NCBI GenBank assembly: GCA_932521025.1
Contig: OW051473.1
Location: 930,001 to 994,000, forward strand
Source of the DNA: Oscheius onirici
Lineage: Eukaryota > Nematoda > Chromadorea > Rhabditida > Rhabditidae
DNA: 64,000 bases
Direction: 5' to 3'
This document shows positions 47,601 through 56,812 of the stretch, one piece after another; positions within the stretch are counted from its first letter, which is position 1; every line of letters starts with the position of its first letter. Under the pieces are notes generated by a model, which worked only from the letters and a program-made list of their open reading frames with translations, was not told where the DNA came from and made no database searches. Position numbers and translations under genes: made by a program.

Positions 47601-49628
47601 TTTCTAATCACTGATTTGTCGATAGACCGTGAAAGAACATCCAGTTTTCCAGGTGTTCCTCCTTCACCACCTAAGCCATTTTTTCCTCCAATACCACCAG
47701 CTCCGCCAATTGTTCCATAAAAAACAACGTAGCCACTGCGCTCCCAATCGAGGACGGTATGATAAGAACATTCGATTATCCTTCCATTTTTGTGTTGGAA
47801 AGAATTGTAACCCCATCGATTGAGTAAATTGCCACCTATTTTCGGTTCCCCAATACGACTGAAATTGTTCTCTGGGGTATTGGCTTGTAGTCGATATTCT
47901 TCAAGCTCTGCTTTTGTCACACGTTCTCCATCTGTGCCATCAGCTCCGTCTCCTCCGTTTTGACCACCTTGGCCGCTCCCTCCATTCAGTCGAACATATA
48001 AATTGTCAGGGTGTAATATCGTGTCGATATAGAAAACAAGATTTCCACTGGACTCGCCTGGTGCTCCATCAGTACCATCTGCACCATTGGATCCCTTTTC
48101 AATACCCGATTCAGCCGGACCACGAAGTTCAGAGATTTTCGAATTTCCTGAACATGCGTTTAATCAAGCCCAGTTTTAATGTGGAACGGAGCGAATATCC
48201 AAGTGTAACTAGGAAGAAAAGTTATGCCATCCTCAGCCCAACTGAGGATGCACAGCGAGAGTGATATCCCTTTCTATGAGAAGCGGTCTTTTTTTCCGCA
48301 TCAGAAAAATGTGGGCGATTGTTCCGGGCCGAAAGCGAAAGGGGGCAATTGTTCCAATAGTCTCGCACCCGGGAAAAAAATCGAAAATCTTCTTTAACAG
48401 AAATTTAAACCCTTTAGCATTACGCGATTTCGGACGGACAGACACAGCTCAACTCAACTCTTACCTGACAGGTCAATATTTACTTTTCCTTGCACCAAAA
48501 GGGTAGATCCAGCAAAAATCAAATTGATCCCATGAAACCATTTCTGTTCAAAATCGCAATTTAGAACCAATAACTTGCTTCCATATATTCGAATTTCATA
48601 GATGTTTTTCTCACTGAAAAACATATTTTGTCAAATTGTTTGTGAAACTTACGTTATTATTTTCTTTATGATATTCAGAAAAACTTGACAATGCTTGCTT
48701 AGAAACAGTATTTTTTTTGATACGGTAAGTATAGTCCCAGAAACATCACTTTTTGTTTCCATGTGAAAATCGAATACATCGTGTAAGTACTTCGATAACT
48801 TTTCATCAGTATCAGATGAGAGTTGTTCAAATTTGAAGTTTTGCAAAGCTTCTATGAATTCCGAAAATTCTTGAGTTTCTTCCCTTGTCCAATGGACATT
48901 TTTCAACTTCTGAATGTCAATTGATCGTGAAGATCGGTAAATGAATTTGATCCATTCTCGGTCATTTTCTTCAGTGAACTTATCCGACGAGAGCCAAGCT
49001 TTTATTGTTCTGACCAGCTCAAATTCAGCTTTCTGTGGTGAAAAATATGGAAGAAGTCGTTCGAGATGATTGCTCCAAGATGCGAATAAAGACTTTTGCT
49101 CTTTTACTTCCATGGATCGCATCTGTCTTTGGAGACTGAAACATGTGTAGTCAAGAACGTATAAAAGTCAAGAACTTACAATCGTGGTTCTTCGACTCCG
49201 AAAATCATGAAAGCTTCCCAAAATGAGGCATCTTCTCCTAGGTTACTTTTCGCAACGAGTTCGAAAAATGAACGATCCCTTTCTAAACATTTCCTGGACA
49301 TGGCAGAAAGAATCAGCTGGGTCAATATTTCTGACAAAGTTTTTCTGTAATGCTTAGAGATTTGTTCAGCAACCGTCTGCAACCATAACTGTTACTTTCT
49401 ACTAGAGATTATCACCGGATATTTTATTTCCAACTCTCCAAGCAGCTCGGTTATTGTGTCTTCTAGTGAACATCCTTTCTCGATGCAATTGAAGATACAT
49501 TTTGAGTACTCCTCATTAGTTCTGATGGATTTGTTGAGCTCTGAATTCGCTGTTAAAGAAGCGGGTTGCAGAAGATGATTCCACACCAATATTTCGAGAA
49601 ACTCACTGGTTATTTGTGACAATGTCAT
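38641..49628 (-). CDS. Giant SecA-motor protein (3277 aa)
   Basis: Thirteen exons: 49628-49416, 49376-49180, 49135-48653, 48613-48465, 48147-44507, 44180-41701, 41585-40377, 40335-40107, 40069-39956, 39919-39731, 39694-39413, 39328-38877, 38836-38641. All phases agree (9834 nt). The SecA-type ATPase begins at exon 6: Walker A NTGEGKS (1563-1569), VHVVT-like DIITSSSVLAIRD, YGDILQFERDYLL, DEAD-box variant DESD (1670-1673), SGTL (about 1917), STNLAGRGTDI (about 2042) and GRAARSGDPG (about 2083-2092). These match bacterial SecA motifs, so ATPase activity is likely. Before it lie helical segments and Gly-rich, collagen-like stretches (about 365-410 and 492-555). A Lys-rich patch precedes the motor. 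TPR-like helices follow it, and two membrane helices lie at about 2822-2864. Bacterial SecA is about 900 aa; this is a different architecture. Role unknown; likely ancient transfer of the motor. Confidence 0.9.
44643..44692. repeat. T-rich low-complexity tract in SecA-like exon 5
   Basis: A run of TTTTTTTTCTTTTTTTCTTTT on the plus strand. In the gene it encodes a Lys-rich segment (EKRKKEKKKRKKN) about 60 residues before the Walker A motif, so it is coding low complexity and a possible nuclear-localisation or flexible linker signal. Confidence 0.7.
48210..48275 (-). repeat. Transposon-related fragment in a SecA-like intron
   Basis: The plus strand has AAAGTTATGCCATCCTCAGC, CCAACTGAGGATG and CACAGCGAGAGTGATATCCC. 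The right arm of the 33.2-kb transposon has AAAGTTATAACATCTCAGAC, CCAACTGAAAGCC and CACAGCGAGAGTGATAACCC at 33921-33978. CATCCTCAG...CTGAGGATG also makes a hairpin. It lies inside the 317-bp fourth intron, the only long intron in the first half of the gene, so insertion of a related element may explain the intron's size. Confidence 0.6.
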
Positions 49629-49965
49629 GCCTATATCATCAACTCAGTTTGCTCACAGGAACATTGGGATGCTCTAAATTAAACAATGAAAAATATACAG
49701 ACAAAGAACAAAATAAGCCCCACCAATCTCCGAAACCGAACCATTTTGAAAAATGCACGTGTGCCGAGATAAAGTTAAAGTTTACCCCGTAATCAACGCC
49801 AGAGCAAGCTCAATTGCGTGCGGGTCTAATCTGAGGGGCCAGAGAAATCAGGCTTACGTTCTATAATCTGGACAGGTGCCAAGTCTGACTCCAAGAACGC
49901 TTTATCTTCGTAGCATGCTACTACCAATTTACCGACCTCGGGGGGATGGATGTCTTGGTTGGGCA

Positions 49966-50036
49966 GAAGCGGGTCTGAACTTGGGACCTTTAGATTGACG
50001 CTGGCGCCTCCTACCACTGCGCCATCCCGCTTCTTT
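49966..50036 (-). repeat. tRNA-like sequence, probably a pseudogene or SINE head
   Basis: The minus strand reads AGCGGGATGGCGCAGTGGTA (A-box-like D-arm) and ends AGTTCAGACCCGCT, so the ends pair (AGCGGG/CCCGCT). The central arm (GCCAGCGTCAATCTAAAGG) does not give a good anticodon loop and the T-arm is imperfect (AAGTTCAGA). Likely a tRNA-derived repeat. Confidence 0.5.
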
Positions 50037-50261
50037 TTTCTCCATACGTGCCGAGATAATAATATATAACTTTTAAAGGAGAAGACGCTTCAGCAGAGGT
50101 CTGAGTAAATCTTTCTTAAGACTCGAATGTAAACTACAATACCGTCTAAAAGAATATTGAGACATCGTGACGTTTTTGTGGTTAGACATACATTCGAATT
50201 TTCACAACTATTTTCACTAGGAAAAATTTAGCAAAAGAACTTTTCGAGAAAAAAGTCTGAG

Positions 50262-50372
50262 GTGAAATCGAACCCGGGTGTCTCGGCGCCCAAACCCTTA
50301 CGCGTTAGCGTGACAATAGGCCAGCCACAGACAGACAGACACTGTTGCGTTTTAGTATTATAGAAATAGGTT
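50262..50372. repeat. tRNA-related repeat with family A tail
   Basis: TCGAACCCGGGTGTCTCGGC resembles a tRNA T-arm complement. Downstream, CAGCCACAGACAGACAGACA and TTTTAGTATTATAG match the tail type seen at 18600-18650 (CAGCCACAAACGCCACAGCG, TTTAATAATTTTGATAG). This suggests one composite SINE-like unit: a tRNA-like head plus an unrelated tail. Confidence 0.5.
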
Positions 50373-50681
50373 TGAAATAGATCACAAGGAATAAAGCTCT
50401 TGCAACGCGATTGAAAGATTCAAATATAAAATAGTGGAACCAAATGCAGTTTTGACATTGCTAAAGTAAACTTTTCTCACCGAGAGAGAATATTGGGAAA
50501 GGCGACGAGCAGTCTTATCAGCTCTGTCTCTTTAAAGCTGGCATCAACGCCTTCCAACGTTTTCATCCTTAACACCAATTTCTCTCCCACTCCATTGATT
50601 TACCCTTTCGATACAATGAAAAGTATATTTTAAAACGTTTGAACTGTGCCATGCAACCTAGGAAAATGCACTTTTTTCAGT

Positions 50682-53600
50682 ATGCCACCAGCAGAGACGC
50701 TTAATTTATGGTCGTATGATTGGAATCAAGAACACACCAAGTTAGTTTGTCCTCACGCAGAAATTGAAATTGCCTGTTTACATTCGACAGTTTTTGTGAT
50801 TTACTAATCATATGTATAATTGGGAAACATTAGAAAAATCTTTCGAATACTAAAGTGCATGTGTATGTGATACCTATTGGCGGATAAAGCCGTCAAAGGC
50901 CGATATTTATTCCCGTTTCAATCCTGACCTTGAACTATCAGAAGTTTCAGCGGTTGGAAAAATGTAGCAGAACGACATTTACTCGAGGATTGTAGCAGAC
51001 ATACCACAGACTATTTTTTTTACTCCGATACGCAAATTGCAGCTTTGGAGCAGTCAATTCTGGGCAGAATATTTCAAATAGACGTATGTGACTGTCAATT
51101 AAACAAAAGTCATTTCGCTTCAGGATGAAGGAGCGCGAAAAGCCAAAATTTACAACAATCCGTTTTTCGCTTATGAAAAACTGCAAAGAAAACATGCAAA
51201 GAAAATACGAATAACTATGCAAAAAGTTAGCGAAAGTGCCGCTGTAAGCATGCAAGTAAGTTTTGTTTTGTTTCATTAACGTATTCATAGGCCGTTACAC
51301 TAATTTATCGTCCTGACGAGATGATTTCTGCGAAAAATCCCGAGGCCTTTTGTGTGATTACCGGTAGGTTTGTTTAAACCTAAAAACGATATTGACATGC
51401 TTTACTACTAAACTGCAACATTGTCTGTGGTAGACTCTATTAGTTTGTTGGTCTTGTCCCCGAAAATGGTCACGACAAGTAAAACATTGTCTGGCTTTCA
51501 GACCTTTTTGGTCACTACTTTTGAGGGCCGCAGGCTCTAATGCGAAGCCAACTTTCAACCATAAAAGGCGGATACCTTAGACTTCTGGTTATTGTTAATA
51601 ACACAAGGAATAATGCGAAACGTTCGGTGTATAACGTTCGAGATTTTTCAGTGTTCCGCGTGTCAAAGCCTGACGGTGCAGTTAATTTTGTTGACCATGA
51701 TTGCCGGGTGTATAAAACTTGGAAAAATTATTTAAACGAGAATAAGGTGGGCAAAGGGATGCTATGTTACACTCGTAACGGTTTTCTTCGTGGCGAAACG
51801 CAAGTTGACTTTGGTGAACCGCCTTCATGTACTGCCTTGTCCAAAGCTGGGTCAGTTACTGCTTCTACTTTTTCAATAGTACCTCTGATCGCATGCACGG
51901 CATTGAAAGTAGGATCAATCGTCACTCTTGGCCCTGCAGCTACTCTAGCTCTGAGTTGTGCAGTGGGAGCTGCAATGGGAACTGCAACTGTCTACAGTGT
52001 GGCAAGGTGAAGATTGATAAATATCCTAACCAATCCGCCTTTATTCAGACAAGGTCTAAATATTTATGACAGATGCAAACATGGTCAGGGTATTTCGTCT
52101 GAAATTTTTCAACTCGTGACCACTATCTCGTTCGCCGTGATTACACAAGGAGTGGACCGATTTTCAAAGAATGTAGTAAAAGCCGACAGAACACTCACAC
52201 GCCTTGAAAAGATAGTTGTATCTTTTGCAGTGGCTGGAATGAAAAGCATGGCCATAGTGAACTTTTTGCAATTACTCTACAACTGCGCTACCAAGACATC
52301 ACTAAGTGCTTTGGACATTCTCAACTTTGCCATATCCTGCCATCAATTTTATGGAGTCGTAATGTCGCCATGGACAGCCCAAGGATATTTGGACAAAGCA
52401 AAAGCCGATTTAGCAGCAAGTGAGGAAGGAAAACTATCTGATGAGCAGAGCGAAAAGCAAGAAACTGATCCGAAAACTGTTGTCCCTCAAGAAAATAGCA
52501 AACCCGCCGATAACATCGAGACTCAACCGGTGGCAAATAGCACGTTCAGGGAAAAGGTTAAAGCTTTCAAAGAAGACGTAGAAGAAGTGGGAGCTGCAGT
52601 AACTTCGATTGCAGAAGTAGGAACCGTCATTTGTTTAAAAGCAGAGCCAGCATATAATTGGATCAGAACGGAAATTTCCAATCACAGACAAGCGAACAGT
52701 GCAGCCAACCATGCGTCAGAAGTCTCACCTGATCCACAACAAGCGAGCAATGCAGCCAACCATGATCCAGAAGTCTTACCTGATCCACAACCTGCACCAG
52801 ATATCATAAACCAAGCAGAAACCCCGAATCAGGGACAAGCAAACCAAGCTGCAATTTTAGTCAGCGATGGTGACAATGTTGACAATATCGACCGAGATTT
52901 GGATAACAATGAAATAACAATGCTCCGAAATGAACTAAATGAATTGTTAGACCGACGCGGAGTGATGGACGATAATGATCCGGAAAAACGGAATGTGGAT
53001 GCACAGTTGAAAGAAAAAGATAAAGAACTAGCCAATAAGATTATATTGCAAAACTTAATGAACTATGCGGATAAGGAGGATGTTTCGGTAACGTAGTTGT
53101 CTATACTTACGACCATTCAGCCTGGTGCATATGAAGAATTAAAAAAATTTATGGACATGGAATTAGCGAGAACTACTACTGGCGAACTGCTCAGTGCAAC
53201 AAGTGATCGTTATGTGCAGGTTCGTTTTAAATACTAAAAATTGTATTGATATATTTCAGACATTAGTAGATCTTGATGTTCCTAGTGTTTTTGAAAAAAT
53301 TTCTGAAACTCAGACCAATATTCGTTTTGCTAACGGAGAAAGCACCGAACTGTTGATCAATGACGAGCTCGTCATACATCCCAAGTCATTGAAATTGTTA
53401 GACGAGGAGACTGGTAATGGAGAACATTTGATGACATTCATGTTCACCGAAACTAAAAACTTTCATGAGCAAGATCCGACGTCTCTAGGATACGATCAGA
53501 AGAAAAGGGAATATATTGAAAAAATGAGAGAGGTTCGTTACCCAGATGAGATTGAATAATTGCCAGAAAAATACACCAATATTCGTAAAGAAACAGGCGC

Positions 53601-54567
53601 TGAATTTAGGATACCTTGACTGCACCATAGGCACACAATCACTTTCTGACATATTGTTATATGTCAGTTGTTATACTGCGATCGCTCAACTTATCGTACA
53701 AGCGCAAAAAGACACGGGATTGATTAAACAAGCCATTTTTTGTAACAGTGTTTTTTTAGAAACTCGCCCCTCTGAAATTCATGACTCAAACCGAAAAAAG
53801 CGAATTCACTACTTCTCAACTCGAAGCAGTTATTATAAATCTACCACAAACACAAAAGGATCAAATGTTGAAACTGACGGCCGGTGAAATGGTGCACTTG
53901 AAATCAGCTCTGGAAAAAATGAAAAACCTATGTCCAACTTTTACAAAAGCCGACGAAGCCGAAGTTTTGAAGATTGCTCTTGGTCTAGAAGTACTGGGAG
54001 AAGATCGAAAAATTGATGGCTATCTTCTGGCAAACAAACTTGAATTTCTTAAGTTCAAGATGACCAAAGAGGTTGGGTCTATTCTTGTACCAATAATTTT
54101 TGCAGCTGAACGATTGGCAGAGCATGTACATGAATAACAACCCTGTGCCTCGTTCTACTGAAGACCTTAGAGTTTGGGTGTTTGCTTTTTTCATACATCG
54201 CTTACTATACTTTTTAGAATGAGAATTTCACAAACGCAAAGGATGCGTTTTTTAGAGGGCTTTTACAAAAGTACTCAACAAAGGACATGCGGGAAAAATT
54301 GAAAAATTTGTATTCAGAACAGATGGTTTGATTTTAACGAGATCGTGATGAAATTTTTTTCAGCCAAACAAGAGCACATCTGAAACGACCCCGGCTACCA
54401 ATGTCTTTAGAAATCAAAATGGAGTACTATTGATGGACATTGAAGTCCAGTCAGGACTGCACTTAGTTGAGGGAAACCTGCGTGCCGTACAAGAAAGCCA
54501 AAACAATATTACAACTTGGGAGTCGCCAAGTGGATACTTCGGTGTAACAAAAGATAAGACTGGCTGA
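50682..54567 (+). CDS. 1017-aa hydrophobic-core protein, DUF4781-like
   Basis: Twelve exons: 50682-50740, 50951-51083, 51124-51255, 51291-51363, 51568-52006, 52049-53087, 53121-53219, 53260-53532, 53567-53695, 53760-54125, 54218-54325, 54364-54567. The phases agree over 3054 nt. The ATG is one base after CTTTTTTCAG, a strong trans-splice acceptor. The exon 5 acceptor (ATAAAAG) is poor, but it is the only one that keeps the frame. Residues 65-200 (YNNPFFAYEKLQRKH, IYRPDEMISAKNPEAFCVIT, GAVNFVDHDCRVYKTWKNYL) remind me of the insect/nematode DUF4781 family; this needs checking. Long hydrophobic stretches follow (about 225-275 and 290-390). Then comes an acidic linker with a 17-residue tandem repeat (QANSAANHASEVSPDPQ and a variant), and then helical, Glu/Lys-rich sequence. 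Head to head with the SecA-motor gene, which suggests a shared promoter region. Confidence 0.82.
52687..52795 (+). repeat. 51-bp in-frame tandem repeat in the DUF4781-like gene
   Basis: Two adjacent 17-codon units encode QANSAANHASEVSPDPQ and QASNAANHDPEVLPDPQ, followed by a partial third (PAPD). The acidic, Pro-rich linker appears to grow by slippage or unequal crossover. Confidence 0.8.
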
Positions 54568-54944
54568 CGTTTCGCTTCTGCTATTCTGGTTTTGCTTGTG
54601 AATGTAAAAGTTTTCTGTATTACATGAATGCTTATTGTGTCTGTTTGTAAGAAAAAGTATCAAGCTGACGTTTTCCACTTCCGAATCAATTTAACCAGTT
54701 CAATTCGGAGCAGTGGGTTATGAAGCTAGAAATTTCCTATCTCTGTCAAGGTGCAAGTTTCATCTATTGTAAACTTTCGTTAGCGTAGACAATGAAAAAA
54801 AAACACATCAGAACTTCCGATGAGTGACGATGGTCCAGATCGGATGTAAAATGCTTATATGCTACAAATAAATCAAAAAGTTTCATGTCTTGCCCTTCTC
54901 TTGGAGGACGAAAACACTTTACATGCTCACTGCTGATGTACCCC

Positions 54945-55108
54945 CGTGCTGTTTATTCGGTTATCGATGCATTTCGCATGACCGGATCACATCCGAAGAG
55001 TCGAGGAGTCTTGGAGTGACGATGAGAGCGGTTGTGGTATCCATGTTTCTCAAGCTACAGGATCCGCTGGACAGGCTAGGCTGGCGAGAGATGCCAGGGT
55101 AGACTACC
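54945..55108 (+). repeat. Dispersed repeat family B, copy 1
   Basis: Shares TTTATTCGGTT, CACATCCGAAGAGT, GGATCCGC-GGACAGGCTAGGCTGG and a tail GTAGACTACCTTCGTGTACT with the copy at 59062-59235 (there GTATACTACCTGCATGTACT). Similarity extends over about 170 bp. Confidence 0.75.
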
Positions 55109-55115
55109 TTCGTGT

Positions 55116-55188
55116 ACTACCACCCGGGATTGAACTTGCGATCGCTTTCTTCATAGACTGTCATCCTATCCACTTGACTAACCCCCGC
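55116..55188 (-). repeat. tRNA-like repeat, copy 2
   Basis: Shares GGATTGAACTTGCGATCGCT, TTCTTCATAGACTGTCA and CCTATCCACTTGACTA (plus strand) with 21388-21462. The ends differ and do not pair well. It directly follows a family B repeat, so the two may be parts of one element. Confidence 0.6.
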
Positions 55189-55490
55189 TAAAAGTACAAA
55201 AACAATAGTTTGCTTTAAAAAGGGTTTGTTTATGTCGTCACGAGATTACGCCACATTTACCAATGAGGGAGAAAAACAGCATAATCTTGAAGCTTTTTCT
55301 CGGAGAGGGGTTGCTTCCGGGTTCGACTCCGCGCACTCGAGGCCACACACGGGCGGACAGAATAACAAGTTACAACATTGATAGAATGGATTGCGGTAAT
55401 TTTCTCTTATCCCGTTAAATAAAAGAGACAAAAAAACTGTGAAAAACCCTTTGTAACGCACTGAAAAAGTTTTTTGGCTATCATTGGAAG

Positions 55491-55963
55491 TTAAAAACAA
55501 ACTTTGGGCAAAGTCTGCTCCAGATTGTTCTCGAAAATTTTCATAGCGTCGTCGCAAGGATAAGAGACGCCCTTGTAGCCAAGCTCGACCAGGGTTTCTT
55601 GATGAGCAGTTCTTGACTAACAAAAAAGGTTTATTCTGATCCATACGGAAGACAAAAGGCACGACAGCAGACAAGGAAGAGAAGGCTAGGACCAGCTTTA
55701 TCTCTATAAACAGAAGCAATGTGCAAGAAAGTGGCTATGGCGTTTTCCCTAGACGAAATCTCTGTTCAGACAGAATCCGATTTCCACAACAATAGTTTGC
55801 CTTTCTCCATACCCTTCGACTCGAAATATAGACTGTTTCACTATCTCCATAGGTTCCAATTGCGGATGATTTCACAAAGGCTTTAATATCGCAGACAGAG
55901 ACCCGTTCTTCCCTTAGAATGCCTTTGTCAATCAGCTTTTCCAGAATTGCCTGTTTGCAACTC
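55491..55963 (-). CDS. Unresolved small protein gene, last two exons
   Basis: A minus-strand exon ending at 55813 reads QAILEKLIDKGILREERVSV, CDIKAFVKSSAIGTYGDSET and VYISSRR, then donor GTATGG. It joins in phase 0 to 55616-55491 (acceptor TTTTTTGTTAG), which reads SRTAHQETLVELGYKGVSYP, CDDAMKIFENNLEQTLPKVC plus F and stop. The sequence looks clearly protein-coding, with three spaced Cys residues. The 5' exon is unclear: frames upstream of 55963 shift, and a candidate ATG at 56066 does not join in phase. I do not recognise the family. Confidence 0.5.
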
Positions 55964-56260
55964 TGTACTCTTCCGCAAGACTCCTTTCTTTTTCTTCAGT
56001 TTTGGAAAAAAAAGTCAGTCTACATGTAGTAGCCCCAAGACTTGGAAACTGAATGAACTTTTCCATGGTGTTTTTACAGCGCAGTGAGATAGCAAGCAGA
56101 GCTAAATTCTAACCACCAGCTGATCCATATCTCAGTCCGTATTTTTTTCCATGAATCGGAAAAGAAGTAATCGCATATCATAAGCATAAAAAGTGTCGAT
56201 GATTTTTATTAATAGACTATGTATAGTGAAAGTCGTTGGGCATCAAGAGCTGTTTCAAAA

Positions 56261-56812
56261 TTATCTTCGTCTTCCCCATCCCAATCCAGCTCCGGGGTAT
56301 GCTTCGGGAGTGTAGTAACAGGCGGCACCCTGAAATTGTTTCGCTGCTTTATGGGTTCATTTTACCTGGGCGGGAACCATTATATCGATACGGTCCAGAA
56401 TCTCGCATTTGAACTGGAATTCCCCAAGCTGGAAGAGATTTACAGCTGCACAGTTAAACTGTCTGCAAGCTTCTTGACAGGAATGAATGTCTTGGACGTT
56501 TTCGATGTCGTAAACCTGAAAATTTTGAACTTTCTTATATAAAAATAGCCCCACCTTGTTTCCTTTACACTCCATCATTTTCTGTAACATGTATGGAACG
56601 GCTCCGATCATCTGCGAGGCGGGTAAGTCTATGTATAGAATGTTAAAGCCGGTAAGGATGTAAAAGAAAAGAAATGTTAGACAACCAAACTTGGGAAATT
56701 TATTAGACAGGACAGACTTACAACTGTTACACCCACTTGTGAATGATAGAGCCAGGCTGCAAATGAGCAGAAATACGACTGGCTGGGATGAACATGTAGA
56801 CATTTCGGCCAA
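56261..56812 (-). CDS. Small secreted protein with PAN/apple-like domain (127 aa)
   Basis: Four exons, 56812-56722, 56628-56555, 56515-56366 and 56329-56261, splice in phase to 127 residues. The N-terminus has a signal peptide (VVFLLICSLALSFTSGC). A Cys pattern follows, with SCQEACRQFNCAAVNLF and FKCEIL, typical of PAN/apple domains, where the first Cys residues hold a central helix. The C-terminus GACYYTPEAYPGAGLGWGRR ends in basic residues, and the last exon is short. PAN domains bind proteins or carbohydrates outside the cell. Alternative start at MSTCSS (56803). Its domain is about the usual length but lacks one clear Cys pair, so the assignment is moderate. Confidence 0.65.

Larger units (their letters stand above)
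49629..50681. other. Shared upstream region of the two divergent large genes
   Basis: About 1.05 kb between the starts of the SecA-motor gene (minus) and the 1017-aa gene (plus). It holds two tRNA-like repeats (49966-50036 and 50262-50372) and the AT-rich flanks of both starts. If the genes are co-regulated, control elements should lie here, but I see no specific motif. Confidence 0.4.
54568..55490. other. Intergenic with repeats
   Basis: No gene seen. Contains repeat family B (54945-55108), a tRNA-like repeat (55116-55188) and a B-box-like fragment (GGGTTCGACTCCGCGC, 55318-55333). The last resembles GGGTTCGACTCCACGCC at 9779-9795, and both are followed by GGCCACACAC. Confidence 0.5.
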
